Assembly (NCBI GenBank): GCA_023144715.1
Contig: JAGLFC010000043.1
Coordinates: 1 to 7,733, forward strand
Source of the DNA: Gammaproteobacteria bacterium
Lineage (GTDB): Bacteria; Pseudomonadota; Gammaproteobacteria; GRL18
Direction of reading: 5' to 3'
DNA: 7,733 nt
Shown here: positions 1 through 6,853 of the stretch, one piece after another
Position numbering within the stretch: position 1 is the first letter of the stretch
How the letters are laid out: every line of letters starts with the position of its first letter
Notes under the pieces: model-generated
The model's input: the letters and a program-made list of their open reading frames with translations, nothing else
Told to the model about the DNA's origin: nothing
Database searches by the model: none
Made by a program: the position numbers and the translations under genes

Positions 1-698
1 ATCGCAAGACTGACATCACATTCTTCACGCAAACGTTTTAAGGCAGGAACAACACCTGCGGTACTAATCGTCACACGGCGTTTTGATAAACCATAAGCAT
101 GATCGTCCAGCATGAGATGAATGGCTTCAACCACATTATCAAAGTTTAATAACGGCTCTCCCATACCCATTAAAACAACATTGGTAATCACACGATGTCG
201 AGAATCTTGTACTTTTTGTAAGCTAATACCATCATCATCCACAACAAACTGATTTAACGCCTGATTCGCAATCCAGAGTTGAGCAATAATTTCAGAGCTG
301 GTCAAATTTCGATTAAAACCTTGTTGAGCCGTTGAACAAAAACCACAATCCAATGCACAACCCACCTGTGAAGACACGCATAACGTACCACGATTATCTT
401 CTGGAATAAATACGGTTTCGATACTATTTCCGCCCTCTAAACGCATCAACCATTTTATCGTGCCATCACTCGCCTTTTGTTCCATAATGATTTCAGGAGG
501 CTTAATTTCAGCAATTGCGGTTAATTTACTGCGTAAAATTTTACTGACATTCGTCATTTGAGCAAAATCATTGACTCCATATTGATGAATCCATTTCACT
601 ACTTGCACTGCACGAAACGGTTTTTCATCTATTTCAGAGAAAAAGGCTTTCATATTCGCCACATCATAGCCTAATAGATTGACTTTTTTTGAATTCAT
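1..698 (-). CDS. rlmN: RlmN, dual-specificity 23S rRNA/tRNA adenine-C2 methyltransferase (radical SAM), C-terminus cut by window edge
   Basis: Radical SAM enzyme that methylates C2 of adenine 2503 in 23S rRNA and, in E. coli, A37 of some tRNAs; it acts in the cytoplasm. The reading frame opens with ATG at 698-696 (MNSKKVNLLG) and stays open for 232 codons to the left edge. The N-terminal RNA-binding part is followed by the cluster motif CALDCGFC, with Cys114, Cys118 and Cys121 as the expected [4Fe-4S] ligands. Cys107, seven residues earlier in GTLCVSSQVGC, matches the resolving cysteine of the family. The SAM-binding motif MGMGEPLLN is at 177-185. The family is about 370-390 residues long, so roughly the last 140-150 are missing, including the methyl-carrying cysteine. 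Cfr is a related family, but the housekeeping RlmN is far more likely. A weak AAAGA ribosome site lies 8 nt before the ATG. It lies downstream of msbA on the same strand but has its own promoter. Confidence 0.96.
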   Translation of the reverse strand, partial: MNSKKVNLLGYDVANMKAFFSEIDEKPFRAVQVVKWIHQYGVNDFAQMTNVSKILRSKLTAIAEIKPPEIIMEQKASDGTIKWLMRLEGGNSIETVFIPEDNRGTLCVSSQVGCALDCGFCSTAQQGFNRNLTSSEIIAQLWIANQALNQFVVDDDGISLQKVQDSRHRVITNVVLMGMGEPLLNFDNVVEAIHLMLDDHAYGLSKRRVTISTAGVVPALKRLREECDVSLA

Positions 699-751
699 AT
701 TTTTAATCTTTGAGTCATTAATCGTTTATACCTTGATGAAAAAAGGCGTGT

Positions 752-779
752 ATTATACCTAATAAATATTATTGGGTAA
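752..779 (-). promoter_or_regulatory. Predicted sigma70-type promoter of rlmN
   Basis: On the minus strand a perfect -10 hexamer TATAAT (752-757) lies 16 nt downstream of a weak -35 TTACCC (774-779). It is about 55 nt before the rlmN ATG. The position, in the 99-nt gap after msbA, suggests rlmN is transcribed independently of the waaL-msbA unit, although read-through is possible because no terminator hairpin is visible in the gap. Prediction from consensus only. Confidence 0.6.
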
Positions 780-797
780 TGGAAATCAATCAAAAAA

Positions 798-2540
798 TTA
801 CGCTTCATGAAATTGTTTTTGATGCAATTGACTATAAAAACCTTCTTTTTTAAGCAATTCTTGATGGTTTCCCTGTTCAATAATCGCTCCTTTATCCATA
901 ACAATAATGACATCCGCATTTTCAATGGTAGACAGGCGATGGGCAATCACAATGGTAGTGCGATTACGCATGACATTATCCAATGCTGCTTGAATTCTAT
1001 GTTCTGACTCTGTATCTAATGCTGAGGTTGCTTCATCAAGAATTAAAATAGGGGCATTTTTAAGTAAGGCACGAGCAATCGCAAGGCGTTGTCTTTGCCC
1101 ACCTGAGAGTAATACGCCATCTTCACCCACTAAAGTGTCTAAACCATTATTTTGCTCATTAATAAATTCCATTGCATACGCTGATTGTGCCGCTTGAATA
1201 ATGTCTTCACGAGAACATTGGCTCAATGTACCATAAGCAATATTATTACTGATCGTATCATTAAATAAAGTCACATCTTGTGTCACCAATGAAATTTGTT
1301 TTCTAAGTGATGCTAAGGTATAAGTATCAATGGATTGACCATCTAAGAAAATATCCCCTTGCTTGAGATCATAAAAACGTGAAATCAAACTCACTAAGGT
1401 GGATTTACCACTGCCTGAACGGCCTACTAAGGCAATGGTTTGCCCTGATTGAATGTTTAAATTAACATTATTAATGACTCTTTTATCCATATTTTGATAG
1501 CTAAAAGATACATTTTTAAATTCTAATGCTCCTTTGACCGTATCCACCTGATAAGTGCCTTTATCTTGTTCAGTGGTTTCATCCAAAATAGTAAAAATAC
1601 TCTCTGCTGCTGCAATGCCTTTTTGGATGGTTGCATTGACTTCACTTAATTGGCGAATCGGTTTGGGCAGTAGACCCGCAGCAATCAAATAAGCAACAAA
1701 GTCTGAGGCTTCCATATCCCCTAAAAAATTCAATGCTAAAAAAACTAAAAAAGATAAAGCAGCCGCGATAATCATTTGCAATACAGGTGTATTAATACCT
1801 GCTGTCACGGTCATTTTCATATTTTGTCGATAATTTTGTTGACTGGCTTTTAAAAAACGTTTTTTTTCATAGGCTTCACCCCCAAAGCTTTTGACTTCTT
1901 TATAACCATTAATTGCCTCTGATGAGATATGTGTTAAATCGCCCATAGTCACCTGAATTTTTTTACTCAGTTTTTTAAAACGTTTACTCGCATAAGCAAC
2001 CACAAAACCAATCAAAGGTGTAATGGCTAAAAAAATAAGTGATAATTGCCAATTAGAGTAAAAAAGAAAAGCCAACAAAGCTATCACCGTAATACCTTCT
2101 CTTATAATGACTTTTATAGCACCTGTGGCTGCACCTGTCACTTGTGCAACATTAAAGGTGATCATAGAGATTAAATGACCTGAATTGTTTTGCTCATAAT
2201 AATTATTCGGTAATAAAAGTAACTTATTAAACATTTCTGTACGCAAGGTATGCACCACTGAATACGATACTTTAGACAGATAATAAGTACCGATAAAACT
2301 ACCTATACCACGTACTAAATAAACCGCCAGCAAACTTAACGGAATCAAATAAACAGCTTGTGGATCTTTTAAATAAATGGCATCCGTTAAATTACCCATA
2401 ATACGAGCCAATAAAGGCTGTGAACTGGAATACAGTAGATAACCAAAGACACTGAATAAAAATATTTTCCAATAAGGTTTAACATATTGTAATAAGCGGA
2501 GATAAATCTGCAAGCCAGAAGGTTGTGTTGTATTATTCAC
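798..2540 (-). CDS. msbA: MsbA, lipid A-core ABC exporter (flippase)
   Basis: Homodimeric inner-membrane ABC exporter that uses ATP to flip lipid A-core from the cytoplasmic to the periplasmic leaflet. The 580 residues match the usual MsbA length (582 in E. coli). An N-terminal six-helix transmembrane domain (about residues 24-310) is followed by a complete ATPase domain: Walker A GRSGSGKST (373-381), Q-loop Gln421, signature LSGGQ (478-482), Walker B ILILDE (498-503, catalytic Glu503) and H-loop His534. Stretches such as TLASLRKQ, FNDTISNNIAYG and DEATSALDTESE follow E. coli MsbA closely, which argues against a generic lipid or peptide exporter. Translation starts at GTG (2540-2538): the upstream in-frame sequence offers no ATG start, and the next methionine, residue 48, falls inside the transmembrane domain. 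The start is 7 nt after the waaL stop with only a weak TGAG ribosome site, so translation is probably coupled to waaL. Confidence 0.95.
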   Translation of the reverse strand: MNNTTQPSGLQIYLRLLQYVKPYWKIFLFSVFGYLLYSSSQPLLARIMGNLTDAIYLKDPQAVYLIPLSLLAVYLVRGIGSFIGTYYLSKVSYSVVHTLRTEMFNKLLLLPNNYYEQNNSGHLISMITFNVAQVTGAATGAIKVIIREGITVIALLAFLFYSNWQLSLIFLAITPLIGFVVAYASKRFKKLSKKIQVTMGDLTHISSEAINGYKEVKSFGGEAYEKKRFLKASQQNYRQNMKMTVTAGINTPVLQMIIAAALSFLVFLALNFLGDMEASDFVAYLIAAGLLPKPIRQLSEVNATIQKGIAAAESIFTILDETTEQDKGTYQVDTVKGALEFKNVSFSYQNMDKRVINNVNLNIQSGQTIALVGRSGSGKSTLVSLISRFYDLKQGDIFLDGQSIDTYTLASLRKQISLVTQDVTLFNDTISNNIAYGTLSQCSREDIIQAAQSAYAMEFINEQNNGLDTLVGEDGVLLSGGQRQRLAIARALLKNAPILILDEATSALDTESEHRIQAALDNVMRNRTTIVIAHRLSTIENADVIIVMDKGAIIEQGNHQELLKKEGFYSQLHQKQFHEA

Positions 2541-2547
2541 GCGATAC

Positions 2548-3720
2548 TCATTTTTTTCTTAACATAATAGAATGTGCAATCATAAAGGCAAGTGGAATCC
2601 AAAAAATAAACCAACGTTCATTGGCTCTTGAAATGGGATAAGACCCATTGGTTAATAAGCATAATAGACCAAATATCAGGATAACAGCTAAAAACGAATA
2701 AGGCTGATCTTTATCAAGCACGCATTGTTTTATTGCTAAGACAATAATAGATACAAACAATGCTAGACCCATCACACCTGTATATAACCAAGTTGATAAA
2801 AAGATATTATGACTATGGGACACCATCATTTCATAATCTGGAATAAAAAATTCAAAAACTGTTCCAAGACCATAACCTAAAAAAGGTTTTTCTAGGGACA
2901 AATTAATAGAATCTTGCCAGATAATATCACGATAAGAAAGATGAAAACCACGCGCAAAAATAACATCAAAAATATCTGAAAACACAAATAAGGCTAAAAC
3001 AAATAAAGCTAAAGCTATTAATGGATAATAAACACGTTTAAATTCTACAGGTTTTATAAAGAAAAAAAGTAAGGGTGTGGATAAGAGTAAAGCCAGTTGA
3101 GGGCCTCGACTTTGGGTCATCATCATTTCAAGTATAAAAATTAATGCTAATAAAAAATAAATAAACATCACATATTTATTTTTTTCCAAAAGATAGGCTC
3201 TGCTGACTAATAAAAATAACACGCCATAGACAGAAGCACTGGAAATATAATCACTCAGCCCTCCCCAAAGCTCTAAGCGTCCTGATAAATCATTTTGTAT
3301 ATGATCAACAATAGAATAAATCGCTAGAGAAAAACCTGAGACCATTACTAAAACAAACATTATTTTTTCACTATCAGGATATTTTAATAAGGTATGGTAT
3401 ACGGCATAAAATAAAATCAGTAAAGTGAGTACTCGCTTGAGATACTTAGCAATAAAGTCTATTTGAAAATCAGCGGTCCAAAAAAGAGATAATAATGAAT
3501 AAAGGCAAAAAATCACAATCATTATAAATAATGGATTGTGATGCAATTGCTCTTTTATAAATACGGGGATTAATAATAATGAGGGTAAAACAACTAAAAG
3601 AAAATAGAGTGTATGAAGACGAGAAAAACTACTTTGCCAAAAAAAACCACTTAGAAAACATAATAAGCCAATAAGAAGGGTGAGAGAAACTATTTTTTGA
3701 TAACGATCAGTGACAATCAT
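2548..3720 (-). CDS. waaL: O-antigen ligase family protein (WaaL/Wzy_C type)
   Basis: Polytopic inner-membrane protein predicted to transfer undecaprenyl-linked polysaccharide to lipid A-core in the periplasm. The 390 residues contain about ten to twelve hydrophobic segments, for example near 10-27, 36-54, 63-80, 95-110, 121-139, 164-200, 233-249, 311-330, 340-356 and 369-387. The Wzy_C region is recognisable: TQSRGPQLA (Arg205), then a long periplasmic-type loop with YRDIIWQDS (Arg264), GYGLGTVF (282-289) and SHSHNIFLS (His304), the conserved Arg/His pattern of WaaL ligases. The same fold includes Wzy O-antigen polymerases and protein O-oligosaccharyltransferases; ligase is preferred because of the direct link to msbA, but the family cannot be split surely by eye. 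The ATG at 3720-3718 has a good GAAAGGA ribosome site. The gene ends in a run of seven A followed at once by TGA. Confidence 0.82.
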   Translation of the reverse strand: MIVTDRYQKIVSLTLLIGLLCFLSGFFWQSSFSRLHTLYFLLVVLPSLLLIPVFIKEQLHHNPLFIMIVIFCLYSLLSLFWTADFQIDFIAKYLKRVLTLLILFYAVYHTLLKYPDSEKIMFVLVMVSGFSLAIYSIVDHIQNDLSGRLELWGGLSDYISSASVYGVLFLLVSRAYLLEKNKYVMFIYFLLALIFILEMMMTQSRGPQLALLLSTPLLFFFIKPVEFKRVYYPLIALALFVLALFVFSDIFDVIFARGFHLSYRDIIWQDSINLSLEKPFLGYGLGTVFEFFIPDYEMMVSHSHNIFLSTWLYTGVMGLALFVSIIVLAIKQCVLDKDQPYSFLAVILIFGLLCLLTNGSYPISRANERWFIFWIPLAFMIAHSIMLRKK

Positions 3721-3725
3721 TCAAA

Positions 3726-3732
3726 TCCTTTC
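3726..3732 (-). promoter_or_regulatory. Ribosome binding site of waaL
   Basis: GAAAGGA on the minus strand, 5 nt before the waaL ATG. It is the best Shine-Dalgarno match on the minus strand of this window and supports the ATG at 3720 as the start. Confidence 0.75.
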
Positions 3733-3788
3733 ACTTTAATTAGCCTGTTTTAAAGTGTTTATTATGGTTATTTTTATACAAAAAAGTT

Positions 3789-3817
3789 ATTATATAAGGT
3801 TTCTTATTTATTGTCAT
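3789..3817 (-). promoter_or_regulatory. Predicted sigma70-type promoter of waaL-msbA
   Basis: On the minus strand, ATGACA (3812-3817; five of six match to TTGACA) is separated by exactly 17 nt from a perfect TATAAT (3789-3794). It lies about 70 nt before the waaL start codon in the divergent intergenic region, leaving a 5' leader of about 60 nt with no obvious hairpin. It is the strongest promoter-like sequence in the window. It also overlaps TATATA/TATAAG on the plus strand, so the two divergent units may share polymerase access. Consensus-based prediction. Confidence 0.68.
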
Positions 3818-3830
3818 CTAAACAGATTTT

Positions 3831-3834
3831 AGGA
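3831..3834 (+). promoter_or_regulatory. Ribosome binding site that decides the TTG start of the aldolase gene
   Basis: AGGA lies 7 nt before TTG 3842-3844 but only 1 nt before the upstream in-frame TTG at 3836-3838. An in-frame TAG at 3830-3832 rules out any start further upstream, and no ATG exists near the beginning of the frame. The spacing selects TTG 3842. Confidence 0.7.
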
Positions 3835-3841
3835 ATTGTTA

Positions 3842-5464
3842 TTGAAACTATTAGATTGCACCTTACGTGATGGCGGTTATTATAATTCATGGAATTTTTC
3901 TGAACAACTCGTCACTGACTATTTAGTCGCCATCCATCAATCAGGGATAGATTATGTAGAACTGGGTTTTAGAAATTTTCCCAAAAAAACATTTTTAGGG
4001 GCATTTGCCTATACCTCTGAAGAATACTTGAATGCTCTATCACTACCAGACACGATCAACTATGCCGTGATGATCGATGCTAAAAGCATTTTATCCTCAG
4101 AAAAAAGCATTCCTGATGCCATACAGCAATTATTTGTTGAAAAAAGCAAAAGTAAAATTTCTATGGTCAGGATTGCGGCTTATTTTAAAGATGTTGAGGC
4201 TGCTCAAGCGATTGCCTTTGAGTTACATCAATTAGGCTATCAAATCGCCTTTAATCTCATGCAAGCCAGTGGTCAAGCAGAGACATTAATTATAGAAACC
4301 GCAAAAAATATTGCCTCATGGAAGACTGTTGATGTCCTTTATTTTGCGGATTCCTTTGGTAATATGGACAGTCACGAAATACAACGTATTATTCACGCAC
4401 TCATTCAAACATGGTCTTCCGATCTGGGTATTCATGCTCATAATAATATGGGTAGAGCCTTAGATAATAGCTTGTTTGCTATTGAAGCAGGCGTACAATG
4501 GATTGATTCAACCATAACAGGCATGGGGCGTGGTGCGGGCAATACCGCCACAGAAAAATTATTGTCTAGTTTACCCAAAAAATATAATCACTATTATCCT
4601 TTTCCCATTTATGAACTGGTTATTCATCGTTTTGAAGCTCTAAAAAAACACTATGGTTGGGGCGATCATTTATTGTATTTTTTGGGCGCTCAACATGATG
4701 TTCACCCCACCTATATTCAAAATATGCTTTCTAATAGTCACTTAGGCAAAGAAGAATTGGTCGGTTCGATTAAATTTTTAATCGCCCAAGGCGGTACCAA
4801 TCAATACGACGGTAAATTATTAGAAAGTGCATTATCACTCTGTACAAATGATAATGATAGTCATGGTCAGATCCTCAAGCCTTTATTTAAGCCCAAGGAT
4901 ACAAAAAAAGAGGTGCTGATTATTGCCAATGCACCCAGTATTGAACAGCATCAACGTGCCTTAGAATTATATATCAAAAAGTACCAACCCATTGTGATCA
5001 GTATTAATTTGGTGGATAAAATAAACCCTTTATTAATTGATTATTTTTGTATTTCTCATAATATAAAATTTTTAGCAGATTATCGTCGTTATCAAGAATT
5101 GAATAAACCTCTGATTTATCCCAAACATCGTTTTAAAGAGCATGAACTCAGTCGTTTAAATGCTTCAATACATTCGATTGATTATGGTGTACAGATCAAA
5201 GAACACACCTTTACGCCTCATATTGACTTTTGTACTATTCCTTATGATCTCACTGTAGCTTATGCCTTATCCGTTGCCCTAACTGCTCAGGCAAAGCGTA
5301 TTATTTTAGCAGGTTTTGATGGCTATGATGCAATGGATAAACGCCAACAAGAAATGATTCGCTTATTTCAATTAATTCAAGAACAATCTCAGGATAAAGA
5401 AATTATAGCAATCACCCCGACCAGTTACCCCATTAATAAAGGTTCTGTGTATGCCCTACTGTGA
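3842..5464 (+). CDS. Two-domain aldolase: HMGL/DRE-TIM barrel (4-hydroxy-2-oxovalerate aldolase-like) fused to an uncharacterised Rossmann-like domain
   Basis: Predicted cytoplasmic metal-dependent aldolase of the DRE-TIM metallolyase group, whose members make or break C-C bonds next to a 2-oxo acid or acyl-CoA enolate. With the TTG start at 3842 the protein has 540 residues and begins MKLLDCTLRDGGYYN, the usual start of this subfamily. Residues 1 to about 270 hold the barrel: DCTLRDGG (5-12; Arg9 and Asp10 catalytic/metal-binding), VELGFR, YFADSFGNMD (167-176), metal-site HAHNN (198-202, His198 and His200) and GMGRGAGN (227-234). Residues about 270-345 resemble the helical extension of these aldolases. 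Residues about 355-540 form a separate alpha/beta domain with VLIIANAPS at its first strand and turn and IILAGFDGYDAM near the end, weakly recalling MptE/DUF115-like Rossmann domains. The substrate is unknown. It heads an operon with a HAD phosphatase, which it overlaps by 14 nt, and a CMP-sugar synthetase, so a pyruvate aldolase making an ulosonic acid is the favoured inference. Confidence 0.85.
   Translation: MKLLDCTLRDGGYYNSWNFSEQLVTDYLVAIHQSGIDYVELGFRNFPKKTFLGAFAYTSEEYLNALSLPDTINYAVMIDAKSILSSEKSIPDAIQQLFVEKSKSKISMVRIAAYFKDVEAAQAIAFELHQLGYQIAFNLMQASGQAETLIIETAKNIASWKTVDVLYFADSFGNMDSHEIQRIIHALIQTWSSDLGIHAHNNMGRALDNSLFAIEAGVQWIDSTITGMGRGAGNTATEKLLSSLPKKYNHYYPFPIYELVIHRFEALKKHYGWGDHLLYFLGAQHDVHPTYIQNMLSNSHLGKEELVGSIKFLIAQGGTNQYDGKLLESALSLCTNDNDSHGQILKPLFKPKDTKKEVLIIANAPSIEQHQRALELYIKKYQPIVISINLVDKINPLLIDYFCISHNIKFLADYRRYQELNKPLIYPKHRFKEHELSRLNASIHSIDYGVQIKEHTFTPHIDFCTIPYDLTVAYALSVALTAQAKRIILAGFDGYDAMDKRQQEMIRLFQLIQEQSQDKEIIAITPTSYPINKGSVYALL
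5438..5442 (+). promoter_or_regulatory. Ribosome binding site of the HAD phosphatase gene, inside the aldolase coding sequence
   Basis: AAAGG, 8 nt before ATG 5451. It lies in the last codons of the aldolase gene and supports a start that overlaps the upstream gene by 14 nt. Confidence 0.6.
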
Positions 5465-6104
5465 TCAATACGAAATCATTATTTTTGATTGTGATGGCGT
5501 GATTTTAGATTCTAATACGATGAAATTATCAGCAATGCGTGACACTCTAAAACACTCTGACTTTCCTGATCCTCTGATTAATACCGCCATTATTGCCTTT
5601 AAAAATAATTTTGGTAAAAGTCGTGCATTTCATGTGCACTATTTTGTTGAAATACTTTTGAAAATGACTGGAGAACAGAGCCAAATCTTACAAGACAATA
5701 TCCTTAATCATTATACACAGGCGGTTGAAGAAGCTTATCTACACGTGCCACTTTGTGAGGGGTTTTTACATTTTTTAACTCATTTAAAAAAACAAACGCT
5801 GTATATCGCCTCTGGCTCTGAGCAAGAACAATTGATCCGTATTTTTAAAAAAAGAAAATTAGGGGATCACTTCAAAGGTATTTTTGGCAGCCCTGAATCA
5901 AAAACCAATAATGTCCGTCACATCATAAACGCTTATGACCCTAAAAAAGTACTCTTTATTGGCGATGCTGTGGCTGATTTTGAAGCTGCTCATCATAATA
6001 ATATAGATTTTACCTTTTATGCCCCTTATTCAAATGTCAAAGAAACCATGTTAGCATTAGCAAAAACACATCATTTTGATGTCATTCACTCCTATCAGAA
6101 ATAG
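5451..6104 (+). CDS. HAD-superfamily phosphatase (subfamily IA, phosphoglycolate phosphatase/beta-phosphoglucomutase-like)
   Basis: Predicted soluble Mg-dependent phosphohydrolase of 217 residues with all four HAD motifs. Motif I is FDCDGVILDS, with nucleophile Asp13 and acid/base Asp15; motif II is the Ser121 of YIASGSE; motif III is Lys151 in SPESKTN; motif IV is GDAVADFEAA (Asp172 and Asp176). A helical C1-type cap occupies about residues 22-95. It should therefore be catalytically active, on a small phosphorylated metabolite. Family membership alone does not set the substrate, and a mutase role is less likely but not excluded. It sits between an aldolase and a KdsB-like enzyme, the same position in the pathway logic that KdsC (also HAD, but of a different, capless type) has in Kdo synthesis. 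The inferred role is removal of phosphate from a sugar-acid phosphate before CMP activation. The start overlaps the aldolase end by 14 nt and the next gene begins 5 nt after its stop. Confidence 0.87.
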   Translation: MPYCDQYEIIIFDCDGVILDSNTMKLSAMRDTLKHSDFPDPLINTAIIAFKNNFGKSRAFHVHYFVEILLKMTGEQSQILQDNILNHYTQAVEEAYLHVPLCEGFLHFLTHLKKQTLYIASGSEQEQLIRIFKKRKLGDHFKGIFGSPESKTNNVRHIINAYDPKKVLFIGDAVADFEAAHHNNIDFTFYAPYSNVKETMLALAKTHHFDVIHSYQK

Positions 6105-6109
6105 CCATT

Positions 6110-6853
6110 ATGAATACAGATAAACACTACGCAGTACTGATTCCAGCACGTTATCAATCGTCTCGTTTTCCCGGTAAACCCTTGGTGGATATTTGCGGTC
6201 AGCCCATGATAAAACATGTTTGGCAACGTTGCTGTCAGGCGGTTGGATCAGAAAAGGTCTTTATTGCCACGGATAATGATGCAATAGCGTCTGTTGTCAC
6301 CACTTTTGGTGGTCAGGTTATTATGACCTCCAGTGATTGTTTAACAGGCACTGATCGTTTGGCAGAGGCGAATCAGCAATTAAACTGTGATTTTATTATT
6401 AATGTTCAAGGGGATGAACCCTTAATTAATCCTGAGGATATACGTTCCGTCATTAAAGAATATTTAAGTAATCCTGAACAAGTCGTCAATGCCATGTGCA
6501 AAATTAATTCTCAAGAAGATTTTCATTCCTTAAATGTACCTAAAGTGGTGTGTGATACACATTCATCCTTATTGTATATGAGCCGTGCAGGCGTGCCTCT
6601 TGCCAAGAATGGAGACTTTATTGCTGCTTATAAGCAAGTGTGTATTTATGCCTTTTCTAAAGCACATCTTGAATTATTTTATGCTTCAAATCAAAAAACA
6701 CCGCTAGAAGCCATCGAAGATATTGAGATTTTACGTTTTTTAGAGCAAGGTATTGGCGTAAAAATGGTCGAAGTTGCACAAGGTTCTTTAGCAGTTGATG
6801 TACCTTCTGATGTTGAAAAAATTGTCAAAAAAATGACAGCATCTTCATTATGA
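6110..6853 (+). CDS. kdsB: KdsB-family CMP-ulosonic acid synthetase (3-deoxy-manno-octulosonate cytidylyltransferase-like), divergent
   Basis: Cytoplasmic nucleotidyltransferase that couples CTP to a 3-deoxy-2-ulosonic acid, giving the CMP-activated donor and pyrophosphate. The 247 residues equal the normal KdsB length. The N-terminal half is canonical: IPARYQSSRFPGKPL (11-25) for CTP binding, VFIATDND (50-57), TGTDRLAEA (79-87) and NVQGDEPL (98-105, metal-binding Asp102). The second metal-site aspartate is in AVDVPSD (Asp230). The sugar-binding half differs from housekeeping KdsB: after YMSRAGVPL there is no IPWDRD-type segment, the loop before VCIYAF is short, and PLEAIEDIEILRFLEQG replaces the usual PLEHIEMLEQLRVL pattern. 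This suggests a second, glycan-dedicated copy with altered substrate, or a capsule-type KpsU-like enzyme. The ATG is 5 nt after the HAD stop with no good ribosome site, so translation is probably coupled; its end overlaps the next gene by 4 nt (ATGA). Confidence 0.85.
   Translation: MNTDKHYAVLIPARYQSSRFPGKPLVDICGQPMIKHVWQRCCQAVGSEKVFIATDNDAIASVVTTFGGQVIMTSSDCLTGTDRLAEANQQLNCDFIINVQGDEPLINPEDIRSVIKEYLSNPEQVVNAMCKINSQEDFHSLNVPKVVCDTHSSLLYMSRAGVPLAKNGDFIAAYKQVCIYAFSKAHLELFYASNQKTPLEAIEDIEILRFLEQGIGVKMVEVAQGSLAVDVPSDVEKIVKKMTASSL

Noticed and set aside
761..773. AATAA/TTATT inverted repeat downstream of msbA as a possible terminator
   Set aside because: The stem is five A-T pairs only, there is no U tract, and it forms the spacer of the predicted rlmN promoter.
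695..946. Minus-strand 83-codon open frame overlapping the msbA 3' end and the rlmN upstream gap
   Set aside because: It overlaps the well-supported MsbA C-terminus in another frame, covers the rlmN promoter, and has no recognisable domain.
807..1007. Plus-strand 66-codon open frame inside msbA
   Set aside because: It lies antisense to the MsbA ATPase domain, with low-complexity composition and no ribosome site; a shadow of the real gene.
3791..3798. Plus-strand TATATA/TATAAG as the -10 of the aldolase operon promoter
   Set aside because: No acceptable -35 is found at 16-18 nt upstream (the hexamer there is TTATTT), so I mention it as a candidate only and do not list it as a feature.
4767..4784. 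Perfect 7-bp hairpin CGATTAA/TTAATCG with a 4-nt loop
   Set aside because: It lies in the middle of the aldolase coding sequence, is AT-rich, has no following T run suited to termination, and is expected by chance at this base composition.
5451..6104. Naming the HAD gene kdsC
   Set aside because: KdsC is a capless HAD phosphatase of about 180 residues; this protein has a helical cap region and the subfamily IA pattern, so only the pathway position is similar.
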